Source of the DNA: Tricholoma matsutake
Taxonomy: Eukaryota; Basidiomycota; Agaricomycetes; Agaricales; Tricholomataceae
Length of the DNA stretch: 64,000 nt
Direction: 5' to 3'
NCBI GenBank assembly: GCA_026075535.2
Contig: AP026542.1
Span: 5,270,001 to 5,334,000 of the forward strand
Position numbers and translations under genes: made by a program. The first letter of the stretch is position 1, and every line of letters begins with the position of its first letter. This document shows positions 11,027-21,773 of the stretch, one piece after another. A model generated the notes under the pieces. The model did not search any database, was not told the origin of the DNA, and saw only the letters and a list, made by a program, of their open reading frames with translations.

Positions 11027-11587
11027 GATGCATCGAATTCGTGCCATTCTGTCATTTGGCGCCTCCCTTTTGGCATCTACCCTAGGAAGGTTTAGGGTGT
11101 TTGGGAGGGCCCATTTGGCTCTTCTTGTCTTCTCCAAGATTTGTTTGATCTGAGCCCGTCGTTCTTCATCTTGGAACACAAGAGTTCCCTTCTTCCAGTC
11201 GATGATCGGGTTCACCTCCTGCAGCCATGACAGGCCCAGGATTACCGATTCCTTGCCTAGTCCAGCGACTAGGTATTCCATTGGGCAGCTCCGTCCATTG
11301 ATGTGGAGTTTCCCTTTTACATATCTTGTGATCATTCCCTGTCTGTTCAGGGTTCCGTCTACATTTGTGGCCTGGATGGTATAGCCTAAGGGATATGTCT
11401 TGATCCCTTCTCGTTCGACGAATTTCGAGTCAATAAAGACTCCTCCTGCTCCAGAGTCGAGGAGCGTGTTCATTGCGACATCTTTCCCATTGTCTGACTC
11501 AGCTACCCGAATAGACAGGCGCATAGATTGTCTATTCATGGTAGCTAAGAGTACAGACCCTAGGGAGACTACAGCGGTGACTGGCAT
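10769..11587 (-). pseudogene. G2 aspartic protease followed by 22-residue coiled-coil repeats
   Basis: ATG 11587 opens 272 codons. The protease active site LLDSGAGGVF is at residues about 42-51, and the flap/second lobe region ILGLSWLQEVNP at about 115-126. From residue about 187 the sequence is charged and repeats every 22 residues, beginning VAKMRQRL, MAKTRERL, VAKTRERL and IAKTKSRN. The TGA at 10769 replaces a CGA within the fourth unit. The next unit (VAKTRENQ) continues in the same frame into RT, so protease, repeat and RT were one polyprotein. The repeat is predicted helical and probably a coiled coil or a basic RNA-contacting spacer. Confidence 0.82.
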
Positions 11588-11637
11588 CGTATCAGGCCGC
11601 TGTTCTAAAAACCCAATTTCTCCAAGAGGTTAAGGGC

Positions 11638-12600
11638 TCATTCTTTTTCTTCTTCATCGAGTTCATCCAGCATTATGCAGACTCTCTGGTAGGTGTCCTC
11701 CCCAGTCTTTTTCTGGGTGAAGCGGTTTTGGTAGGGAGGAGGCGCTGACCCTGTCTGGGTAGGGGTTTTTCCATCCCTGTGATCGGACGATTGGTGTCCG
11801 GGCTGGTGACAAATGAAATACAATCCCTTTCGGAGGTGTTCCATGCGTTCTTGGTTCGTTAGTCGGTTGATATCAAGAGAGGGCTGTCCTTTCTTCGTTG
11901 TTTCCTTCATCTTCTGGTTCTGCCTGGTCTTCCCCAGGATTGCCATGGCCCATTTCCATTGGCCTTCATATTTCAAGGCTGCCTTTATCCAGCCCTCGAG
12001 AGTGTTGGGTACCGTTTCCATTGTGTGTACCCTCTTCAGTAATTCGGGGTGCAGTCCATCCATGAAGTACTCAATCATGGCTGCATCTTCTGTGATTCCC
12101 ATCCTGTCTTTCAGGATGCAGAAGTTTGCCACATATTCTTCAAGGTTCCCTGAACCTTGCTTGAGATTCTTGATCTCTGTCTTTGCCGTTCCGGCGTCAT
12201 TGATTGGCGAGAAGGCCTCTAAGACCTTCTGTCAGAAGTCTGTGTATTCACCAAGTCCCTTGGACTGGTGTTGGTTGACAAATGCCTGCGCCCAGGCAGC
12301 TGCTGTCCCTCCATTCATGAAGGACAGCGTGAAGATAATCTTCTTGATAGACCTGGTCGTTGATTCACAGGTATAGGTCTATCTCCTGCAGGAACTTGGT
12401 GGTCTTGGTCCGCTCTTCTGAGAAGTCTGTTGGTGATCGGATTTGAATGTCCTTCACGGACATCATCGGTGTGGTTGCGGCGGGTTCAGACATCTCACTA
12501 AAGAGGTCATCGGTTTCATCTGTTAAGAAGTGGGTGGATGTTTCGGGTGGGGGTGTGTGCAGTTGTTCAAAGTCTTCGTCGGTGAGGAAATCTCCTCATT
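11638..12600 (-). pseudogene. G2 gag, degenerate
   Basis: Minus-strand capsid-like sequence. The stretch around 12240-12340 has the Gag signature of a short Gly/Ala/Trp-rich region (MNGGTAAAWAQAF). This is followed by a helical region with ANFCILKDRMGI and AMIEYFMDGLHPELLKRVHTM near 12030-12130. A TGA at 12232 fits a former CGA, and at least one frameshift lies near 12350. The zinc knuckle near 11790-11830 reads YFICHQPGHQSSDH, so the first and last ligands of C-x2-C-x4-H-x4-C are Tyr and His. That knuckle is probably non-functional. The frame differs from pol. Confidence 0.8.
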
Positions 12601-12784
12601 GTCTGTCGGTTGATCTGTAGAACCAACGCTGTGCTGGGGTCGAGTAACGGACTAGTCTTCCATTGCATCGGTACCAAGATGAACCTGGCTGTGGTTCTGC
12701 TTCTCTTGGTGGTTTGTCTAGACCCAGGTTGCTGTGGTGTGTATCAAGACGTATTGCCTACACCTAGGTAGGTGGGCTAGCAGA

Positions 12785-12798
12785 TAGTTTAGATCTTA
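12785..12798 (-). promoter_or_regulatory. G2 primer-binding site candidate (self-priming type)
   Basis: The minus strand immediately after the 5' LTR reads TAAGATCTAAACTATCTG. It does not begin TGG, so a tRNA CCA end is unlikely. AGATCTAAACTA is an exact complement of LTR bases 5671-5682, placed two nucleotides from the LTR end, as in Tf1-type self-priming. Confidence 0.5.
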
Positions 12799-13389
12799 TG
12801 TTAAGGGCAAAGCCTCAACCACTCGATCTAGTCAATGTCATTCGACGAGGTGCTTCCTCGACGAGTCGTTTGGCACTAGTCTTACTCGGAGCATCCAACG
12901 TAAGATAGGTAGTGCACTCTAGCAGGGCTTCTGCATAGAGTCGTTCAGGTTCACGCACTAAGGGGCTTCCTTAGTGGTTTTGAGTAAGTTCATGAGTTGC
13001 AAGTTAAGGCTGTAGAAAAGGACATCCCTACAAGTTGCAGTACTTATACTAGTAGGAAGGTCTTTATCGTCCAATCGGAAAGGTAGATGCATATCAGGTA
13101 TGAATAGAAACAATAAGCCTCATGCCTAGCATGAGGCGTCCGATGTCACGGACCTCATGTCAAGGGGCTGTCATATCACAGCATGTGTGGGAATGGGTTT
13201 GGGTGCATGGAGTCACCATGCGTCAAGGGTGCCTTCCTCGGGAAGGGGATCGAATGCATGCAGTCAGCATGCATTGTACGTGTGTCTGGTGTCAAGGGCA
13301 TGCCACAGGCATGAGTCAAGGGGTGCCTCCTGTCTGGAGGGGATCATTGGGTGCGTCGGGTTCCATGAGTTACAAGGAAAATTGTAACA
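12799..13389 (-). repeat. 5' LTR of G2 (591 bp)
   Basis: Same start (TGTTAAGG) and end (TTGTAACA) as the 3' LTR. The TATAAG box is kept, but the 16 bp containing the proposed RNA start (TAGTTTAGATCT on the minus strand) are absent near 13018. Transcripts from this LTR would lack the complement of the primer site. Confidence 0.93.
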
Positions 13390-15955
13390 GAACGGGCATG
13401 CAGAGCACACCATAAGGACAATAATGGAAAAGTTGCAAACCCTGCAATTTACTGCTTGTCTACCACAATCATGGTGGGAATTTTGCATTGAACATGCAAC
13501 ACACCTATACAACCAAACCCCAATAAGGCACCTGAAATGGCTGACACCTTTTGAGGACCTGATGAAGGTCTGCCCAGATCTAAACAATCTGAAGGTCTTC
13601 AGTTGTGGTACTTACGTCTATCTACCCAAGGAGAAACGTCCAACCATATTAGCTCCTCAATCAGAGTTAATGACGTACCTTGGATTAGAAGATGGCATTA
13701 AAGCATACCATTTCATGCGACTTAATAGCACAATATTCATTGGTGCTATGGCACTATTTGATGAAACATTGTTCCCATGCTGTCCCGGAGCTAAAACTCC
13801 TGCCAAGACAGACCTTGGTAATTTTCCACCTCCAGAACCAGAAGATGACAACCACTCATCTGGAATGGATGGCGATGATTCTATACCGCCACTACCTTCC
13901 TCCATCATCAGAAAATGATGATGATGATGATGTACCAAGCAAGCAAAAGGCACATGATGATGCAACTGACGCTCCTCCTCCACCGCCTCCAGTAACCACT
14001 GAGGACTTTTGTCCAAGACGTGAAGATCAACAGGAATGGCAGCAATTGCCCCATCGATCAGGCAGGCAGAGGAACATCCCACACCATCCCGGCAATACCT
14101 ATGGAGAGAAGTGACTCCCCTCCGACATAGAGAGAGACATTGCACGTGATTGATATTGGAAGAGATCTGTGGGTCAAGATTCAGATCATAACCGAACACG
14201 ACCACGATCTCAACAGCAAGAACCGGTTGCTGGACTGAGTTCAGCACCCCATGAGAGTGTGCCTGATTCCAATAATCAAGAACATGATCACCCAATGGGG
14301 GAACTGGACGAAGCAGGTTATATTCAAAAGATAACCAAGGAAGGTGGAGATAAGCTTATTCGCTGGCTGTTGTCAAAAGCAGTCACACCATCAAGCAAAA
14401 TAAGCCAAGTTCCAAACCAATTTCGCAATATTGCATGCCTACCACAGCAGCAGCAACTTGAGTGGAAACAGGCTTGTCGTGAAGAATTAGAGGCTCTTTG
14501 CAAGCGACAAGTCTATGACATTGTCAATCTTCCACATGATCGAAAAACAATCAAAAATAGATGGGTTTTCTCCGTGAAATCGGATGGAAGAAAACAAGCC
14601 AGACTTGTGGTGAAAGGCTTTTCACAAGTCGAAGGTGTTGACTTTGATGAGATTTTCTCACCAGTAGTCCACTACGAGACCGTACACCTCATGTTTGCAC
14701 TTGTGTCTCTAGAAGGCATGTATATGACCGGTCTAGATGTAAAAACTGCATTTTTATACGGCAAACTAGAAGAGGAGATCTATATGGATCAACCCGAGGG
14801 TTTCAGACTCGAGGGAAAAGAGCGCAAAGTAATGGGCTTATGCCAAGCATTGTATGGCCTTAAACAGGCCTCACTAGCATGGTGGAAAGAGCTAGAGGCA
14901 TTTATGCGCACCATTGGGTTTGTGCGTGCCAGCTCCGATGCCGGCATTTTCATACACAAGGATCCTAAGACAGGCAGCATTGTTATTGTGCTGGTCTATG
15001 TTGATGATGGCTTGTTCATGGGGAAGAACAAGAAACTTGTGGATGAAAAGAAGAATGCTTGTCTGAAGCATTGGGAGTGCCATAGTACTGAAAAAGTCAC
15101 AGAATTCTTAGGCATGCACATCACCCAGACTGCAAGCAAAGTCAAACTCGATCAAACTGAATATCTCACCAAAGTGCTCGAGAGGTTCGAGATGACAAAT
15201 GCCAAAGCTGCCCCCACTCCGCTCCCGACTGGTTACAAACCGTCGGAAAACACAGCGACACCAAATGCGGTGCTTAGATCAAAATATCAGTCTGTGATCA
15301 GATCTTTATTGTATCTGATGCTCAGAACGCGACCTGATATCGCTTATGTGGTAATCAGGATGTCGCAATTCTCGGCTAATCCTAGCCAAGAACATCTAGA
15401 CAAAGCGATGTACATCATGTGCTATCTGGTGGGAACCCAGAAATATAACATAGTCTACGATGAGGAGAAATCCAAAGGGCTACAGGCCTTCACAGACTCT
15501 GATTGGGCAGCTGACACTGTCAAGCACTGATCTACAACAGGTTACTTTGCTACTCTAGCGAGTGGCATTGTGTGCTGGCAGTCCCATTTACAAAAAACTG
15601 TAGCACTGTCATCCACAGAAGCTGAACATATGGCTCTCTCTGACACTTGTCGACAGATAGTGTGGATAGAGTCCTTATTCCAGGAACTTGGATATATACT
15701 GAAGCGCGTACCAATCTGCACTGATAATCAGGGATCCATCTTTATCGGATCAAATCCAGTTCAGGAAAGAAGGACCAAACATATAGACATTCGCTACCAC
15801 TATACCCGCGAATGCATAGAAAATGACAAAGTCACAGTTGTTTTCATTCCTGGAAGTGATAATCTGGCTGACATGTTCACAAAGAACCTTGGTGCCATTC
15901 TATTCAGGAAATTTAGAGACTCTCTCAGAATTACTTTTGAGGTTCAAACTTAGCT
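13390..15955 (+). pseudogene. Ty1/copia pol, 3' fragment (integrase end, RT, RNase H)
   Basis: Continues the copia frame cut at 5446. Integrase C-terminus (NGHAEHT, then EKLQTLQFTACLPQSWW) is followed by an Asp/Pro-rich linker and RT. RT landmarks are NRWVFSVKSDG, GLDVKTAFLYGKLEEEIYM, LYGLKQASLAWW and the intact catalytic LVYVDDGLFMG near 14995-15020. RNase H has TDSDWA, SSTEAEHMAL and NIADMFTK-like NLADMFTKNL. Stops at 14112, 14151 and 15528 are TGA where CGA fits (for example H-stop-STTGYF for HRSTTGYF). A frameshift near 13900 lies in an Asp codon run. The motif order INT-RT-RH identifies Ty1/copia. Confidence 0.93.
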
Positions 15956-15985
15956 GCTTAGAGCGCTTTACAGTTTGAGGGGGGG

Positions 15986-16247
15986 TGTTGAAATTAATTA
16001 CCAATATTGTTGCATGTGCATATTCTCCCACATTAATTACCAATATTGATACATGTTTCATATGCATATTCCTCTGGAGTCATGTGATATCCTTACTATT
16101 ATGTATATAAGGAGAACCTGTACTGTAGTAGGAATATAGTGTTCTTACCTCTGCTAACCCCTAGCTGTAAGTCTAACTAAACCCCAGGTAGGTTGTAAGG
16201 AACGTGTTGTCTCTTCCCCTGTGCAGCGTATATAGTCTGCTCCAACA
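15986..16247 (+). repeat. Copia 3' LTR (262 bp)
   Basis: A purine tract (GAGGGGGGG) ends at 15985 and is followed by TGTTGAAATTAA. The LTR ends CCAACA at 16247, giving TGTTG/CAACA inverted ends. An internal TATGTATATAAGG (about 16100-16112) is a good TATA box. The partner 5' LTR is not in the window. Confidence 0.8.
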
Positions 16248-16375
16248 AAATGAAGCCACAGAGAAGAGAAGATGGGAACATGGTGAGAAAGAGAACACAG
16301 ACATAGCAACATGACATCCTCTTGGAAAAGACAAATCCTCCAGTGGTCCTCCAACACTTGCATGGACCAAATTAG
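16248..16375 (+). pseudogene. MULE transposase, 5' fragment
   Basis: This short stretch lies between the copia LTR and element A. Its frame (TSSWKRQILQWSSNTCMDQI) continues after element A at 21774 as IYSLLKKYKETAFELHTAV. That is how I assign it to the MULE gene. Nothing else is recognisable in it. Confidence 0.5.
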
Positions 16376-16541
16376 TGTAAGAGTGCCTCTTACATAATCA
16401 AACCATTATCACATGTTATTCTGATAGTCTATAGTCCATACTTTGAGTACTTGTACTGTATTCTAGATTCCCCCCTCAAAATATATTAAGTTCCTTATAG
16501 TTTCTCTGTCCCTGAGTATTGGAAGCTTCAGCTTCCTTCCA
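16376..16541 (+). repeat. Element A left LTR (166 bp)
   Basis: Starts TGTAAGAG-TGC-CTCTTACA, a perfect 8-bp inverted repeat with a 3-nt loop. Ends CTTCCA, followed at once by C and nine T. Confidence 0.85.
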
Positions 16542-19500
16542 CTTTTTTTTTATAATGAACTTACTATCTACACTCTACTCTCTCACACACAGTCTTTTCC
16601 CCAAAACCATGCCAACCCTGAAATTACTGCAACAGTCAATTTTTTCACATCAACAGTTCTCTCAACAAGGATGCAATGCCAGCACTAGTCACTTGCTCAT
16701 CTCTCATTCCTGCCTCCTGCTCCTTTTCATTCACCCTCCCCAGACTTGTTTGGTGCCATGTGGCATCGTTCAACATTGTTAACTGCCACCAATGCTGTCC
16801 TCTTACCCTGTATCTGTTGCTTCACCTCCCATTCCTACCACTGGCAGTTTTTCAATGGGTAGACCATACACAGCTTGTGTGTTACCCATCTCAAAGCCTC
16901 AGTGACTCGTTTGGGCCTGTGGGCCATCACTCAGCACCATTGATGCTCTCGCACCCAGCCCATCCACTCATCCCCATCTCCTGACTCTTGTTTCCACCCT
17001 CGCTTCTTGACAACCTACCCCTCATGCTCCTGTCCCACCGCTAGCCCCTCTCATTGCCACCCTGTTCCTCTTGTGCCCCTCTGTCATCCCCTGCAGCCCT
17101 TGGCTTGTTCAGCACCATGGGGCATCATTTTGAGGTCCTTAGCTTTCCTAATACAACCTGTTCCTCTCCTGCACCTCCCTCAATGCCCACAACAGGTTCG
17201 TATGCCTTACGACAACCCTGATGTCCACCACCCATCTGCCCCAGCTTGCCTCAGTTTGACTGTAAATGCACCATTTCACTGGCCCCTGCATCTTCCATGA
17301 CATCCAACACATCTGAACCATTCCTGCAATGCCCATCTATCCATAGACAGCACCGTCACCTGCTGTGCCATGGCTGACAATGGCTGCACAGCCTCCATCA
17401 AGGCTGCCAATGCTGTTGGCAATGGCCCCCACCACTTCATCCCCTACTTTGAAATGGCCACCATCATTGCTTCTGAGCCAACCCACAGCACCCTCACAGA
17501 GCCCCCAGTCCGTCCCCTTGTGTCCTGACCTCCCATGGCCACTGCCACAATTATTACCACCCCTGGAATGACTGTTTCAACCACATTTAGCACACAGAAA
17601 GCATCCCCTACCCTAAGATCTGTTACTGACTCATTCGGTGTGGCTGTCTCACCGCTCTCATAACAGGACTCAAAACTCCAGAAACAACAGCACATTCTCC
17701 CTGAACTATCAACAACTCCTCTTGTTTCCACCCTACTGGGCTCGTTTATGCCCCAGCCTGCCTCGTCTCAAACCCTATTACTCCTGTTCCACCTCCCATT
17801 CCACTCCACTGGCAATTCCTTGATGGGCAGACCATGTGCAGTTCACATGGTCCCCATCTCAAGGCTGCCTTGACTCATTCAATGCTCATTTAACACCCTT
17901 CATCATTCCCACCACATCTATCCTAACTTGACCCTGCCCATGTCGCTCGGTGCCATGTAGTATCTTACAACAGTCTTGTTTATGTCACTGATGACTTGTT
18001 TTTGCCACCATCATCTCTCATCTCCACCACTTCTCTCCTTGCCTCTCTGTAACATCATATCTATCTATCAACATAGTCAACAGCACCTAGGCCACCCCCA
18101 CTGATCCATCGACACCACTATCACCTGCCACTTCATTACTGATGACAGGTGCACAGCCACCATCAATGACACCAACATTGTCAACAATGACCATCACCAC
18201 CACATTCCCAGCTTCAAACCACCACCACCTCACAAATGGCAGCACTCACTCCCAGACCAATCCACTGCACCCCAGCCCAGTCCCCAACCCCTTCAGTTGC
18301 ACCCAAGCTGCCTGTTTCCACTGCCATGTCACCGCCAACAACAGTGGTGAATCCTGCAACCAACCACCTCAATCCACACCAGCTCAATCCCTGAACTCCT
18401 ATTGAGCACCCCAAAACTCCCTGTATCACAACCATATCATCGTCCACATGTCTATCGATGGCACCCAATTTCTGTGGACCAGCGACCACAACTCAGGAGT
18501 GACAGAACACGCACCTGGACCCTCCAGAACACACCTGGAACACATCCCAACCACCTGTTCACCTCAGAACTTCCCACAAACAAGCCATCTCACCGCTGCC
18601 CACTTCCCACATATACACCACCACCAACCTGTTCACACCCCAACCCTTTGCATTTCACCACTACATCACTGTCAACAACACCATCAAACCCCACTGTGAC
18701 TACTGCCACCACTCTGAAATGGTGACTAGGACTGTACCTAGCACCCAAGTGGCTACCACCACATCAAAGATGGCTATCCACTCACCTAACAACCAACAAT
18801 GATGGTCTACAGCCAGCAAACTGAGTGCCATGAAGAGAAACAGGCGCATTTGTTGGAATGTGTCATCTACTTGACAAAATGAACCTACTTGCCTGGAAAC
18901 TCCAAAAGAAGGCTCAAGACACCCACACTACCCTGCTCCCTCCAACTTATGCCCCTTGCCCCTTGTATGTACCACAAGCCCACCATGGCCCCTCACGTGC
19001 CCACCAGCCCTGCCACCTCACTGTCAACACATGTGTTGACAATGACCGAGTCCAAACTTCACTCTCGCCGCCCCCACATCTCTCATTTCCCCTCTCCTCA
19101 ACCCTTTGGCATCCACATCATGACTGATCCATCACCATCACCTGCCATGTCGCCACTAGCAATGCCTGCACACTATCAACCTGCCATGTCATTGCTGTCA
19201 ACACCATTGGCAATAGCCTCCACTCACCTACCTAGCACCATGTCCACATTCATGTTCATGCCCATGTCCATACCCATGTCCTCATCCCTGCTCACTGAAA
19301 TGATTGTGACTCAGTGCTCTCATGAACATGTAAAGTTACTTTTATTATGACAGCCAGATCTGCCTTACTGCGACCATGCTCTTGTCACTGTTCACCAGTA
19401 CCCCATTGTTTTCTGCAACCTGTCATCACTGTCACTGTCCCCTGCCCTCACCACTGTCCCCTGCCCTTGTCAATGTCCCCTACCCTCAGTTCACTGTTCC

Positions 19501-19611
19501 ATGCCCTTACCACTGTCCCCTACCCTGTCATGGCACCGTGTCAGTATCGTCTGTGGTATACCCTGGCCAGATCAGCAGCAATACCATTTGCATCTATGCA
19601 CATCACGTGTC
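16542..19611 (+). other. Non-coding G-poor interior of element A, left half
   Basis: About 3 kb in which C, A and T dominate and G is rare. Reading frames here translate to Pro/Thr/Ser/His runs in all plus frames, which reflects composition, not selection. Blocks recur in diverged form: the phrase around GGTGCCATGTGGCATCGTTC (16750) has relatives near 16920, 17110 and 17945. I see no gene. Confidence 0.6.
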
Positions 19612-20452
19612 CACCTAGTTAGTGTTTAAAAGTCCAGTCCAGTCTGGTTTTTGACTTCAAAATGGGGCAACCTGCAACCACAACAGGTCTAGGACCAACC
19701 CAGACATTGGGGGACCGCAACCAGACCATTTAAGACTGCCTAATTGGTCCATGGACCAAAAAAAGACTGGTTCAGACCAGTCTTTTGTCATAAAATTTTT
19801 TATAGGAAATAACCCATATTTATCTCAATAATTATGATTAATACCTTATATATATTAAATTCAGGGATAGATATTGTAATTCCCCATAGATTGGTTCAAC
19901 TTCTAAGGAATTCTGCCAAGATTTGACTGAGATATGGCCAAAACTGAAAGGACATGCATTCAAGTTGTGGTTTATAGTTGGTAATTTGTAGTTTGTAGTC
20001 ACAACTCATTTGGGCTGTTGAATCAGTAAAATCACATGGTACAGATGGTTAGGTGTGTTCTTGTTATATTTATGATGTCATATAGCTGTACAAAAAAAAA
20101 TATAGCTCAGGTAATAAGCAATGCTCTGATACAACAAAATACTCATACAAAAACATTTTTGGTCATATCTCAACCAATTCTTAACTGTTTTTGATGATCC
20201 AGCAACTGAAAATGAAGTAAATATGTGTGGGAGTAAGATCAAACACACTTAGGGACAAAAAACCAGTTGCAACTGGTTTAAACTGGTTTTTCATCAGTCC
20301 TACTATATTTTTTAAAATGAAAGATCAGCAACTGGACTGCAAAAGACTGGTCCATAAATAGACTTTTGGTCCAGTCTTTTCCAGTCCAATTCAGTCCAGT
20401 TTTGGTCTTTTTTTTGGTCCTATGCACTAGACCTGTGAACACTACACCTAGT
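19612..20452. mobile_element. hAT-type MITE (19620-20444) with 8-bp target duplication
   Basis: The 825-bp element is flanked by the exact 8-bp direct repeat CACCTAGT (19612-19619 and 20445-20452). Its ends are inverted: TAGTGTTTAAAAGTCCAGT at the left, and TAGTGTTCACAGGTCTAGT read inward from the right. TAGTG fits the YARNG consensus of hAT ends, and 8 bp is the hAT duplication length. Subterminal copies of GGTCCAGTC and CCAGTCCAGT on both strands look like transposase-binding motifs. No transposase is encoded. The AT-rich interior contrasts with the C-rich host element. Confidence 0.85.
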
Positions 20453-21365
20453 ACACCCTGCTCATGCCCCTTCTGCTCTAGCTCTCCCGAGCTCAGCTGT
20501 AGGCAAACTATTTTGCCATTCTGAGCATACAAACAGAGCTGACAACCTGCATAATGACAATCACCAGCAATGTTGACGCCGTTATGCAATCAGTACCCAA
20601 CCACAGCCTCCATCAACTACATCATCACTGTCATCAACAACACCAATGGCCTTGACAACCACCACCACCACCCCTTCTCCACTGTCAAACCAGCTCCCAG
20701 CCCCTCGAAAATGACACCACAGACTGCATTGTTGACCACAGCACCACAGCAGACTCTACAGCCCCCCCTCTCACATCCAGAACTGCCTACCACTGCCACC
20801 ATGTCACTGTCAACAATGGCAACAGTCCAGAATGCCTCCTACACCCCCTGGTTCACCCCAGCTCACCCCACAGACCCCCATCGTACACCCTGCCACTGCT
20901 ATGTCAACCCCAACCCCAGCCATGTCATTGTCAACCCAAGTCCCCTGCTCTGCCCCATTCAGGACCACTGCCCACAGACTACAGAATGCCCTACCTACCA
21001 TCGACGTGTTTGTCGACGAGGGCTTACTCTGCCCCATGTCTACTTCTGTACCCCTGACACCACAGCCCCCAGATGGCCTGCTACATGCCCTGATCCCACT
21101 CCATTGACTGCCACATCACATACGATGTTGATGTTGGCCCCCTGCTGCCCCATGTTTCCAACAGCACCACCGATGCCATCAACACCCAGGGAAGCTCCTT
21201 GTTCAACACCTCACCCAGTTCACCCCATGCACCTGACTCATTTGCCACTGCCTGTATGTTTTGACTGGGCCATGTCCTTGCCATGGTTCCCCGCCCTTGC
21301 CCTGTCCTCACCACTGCAATCAACACCACTTGCCCACACATGGAACTGAGTCAAGCCCAGCACCA

Positions 21366-21455
21366 TCCATGTCACCAGCACTGTCCACATCACAAGCACC
21401 GTCCATGTCACCAGCACCGTCCACATCACCAGCACCATCCACAGCACCAGCACTG
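21366..21455 (+). repeat. 18-bp minisatellite, five units, in element A
   Basis: Five consecutive 18-bp units of the form TCCAYRTCACCAGCACYG, with a few substitutions each. Confidence 0.8.
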
Positions 21456-21607
21456 TCACCAGCCCATCCATGTCCTTGTCCTTGCCCATCCTGGTCAATA
21501 CCCACTTATGACTCAGTGTTTTTGTAAACACATAAAGTTATTTTGTTTACCATGACCATGTTTACCTTGCCACCCCCCCCAGTCATTTTTTTTGGAGTAT
21601 GAGAGAG

Positions 21608-21773
21608 TGTAAGAGTGCCTCTTACATCATCAAACCATTATCACATGTTATTCTGATAGTATATAGTCCATACTTTGAGTACTTGTACTGTATTCTAGAT
21701 TCCCCCCTCAAAATATATCAAGTTCCTTATAGTTTCTCTGTCCCTGAGTGTTGGAAGCTTTGGCTTCCTTCCA
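21608..21773 (+). repeat. Element A right LTR (166 bp)
   Basis: Matches 16376-16541 with about six substitutions and no indel. Ends CTTCCA, followed by the MULE coding sequence ATTTATTCTC. Confidence 0.85.

Larger units (their letters stand above)
5447..13389 (-). mobile_element. Complete Ty3/gypsy chromovirus G2 inserted in a copia integrase
   Basis: Two LTRs in direct orientation (5447-6085 and 12799-13389) start TGTTAAGG and end TTGTAACA on the plus strand. The 5-bp flanks GAACA (5442-5446) and GAACG (13390-13394) are a target duplication with one CpG-type mismatch. On the minus strand the order is gag, protease, a coiled-coil repeat, RT, RNase H, integrase and chromodomain. Two more reading frames follow before the 3' LTR. 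Removing the element and one flank joins the copia HQQNG box. A polypurine run (AGCAGGGGG) lies just inside the 3' LTR. Confidence 0.95.
16376..21773 (+). mobile_element. Element A: large retrotransposon derivative with 166-bp LTRs
   Basis: LTRs of 166 bp each lie at 16376-16541 and 21608-21773 (TGTAAGAG...CTTCCA), with only about six differences. A C-T9 run follows the left LTR and a purine-rich GGAGTATGAGAGAG precedes the right one, so orientation is plus. The 5-kb interior shows no retroelement protein. It is G-poor and C/A/T-rich on this strand, with long degenerate repeats (for example 16829-16915 resembles 17797-17885). Flanks are ATTAG and ATTTA, so the target duplication is imperfect. 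Joining the flanks keeps the MULE frame. This fits a LARD-type non-autonomous element. Confidence 0.78.

Noticed and set aside
13911..13935. ATGATG repeat in copia as a programmed frameshift site
   Set aside because: It is a simple Asp-codon microsatellite in a linker of a decayed element. Replication slippage explains the shift.
20570..21349. 259-codon plus-strand reading frame in element A
   Set aside because: It translates to a Pro/Thr/Ser/His-rich stretch typical of C-rich low-complexity DNA. The other plus frames look the same, and there is no domain or codon pattern.
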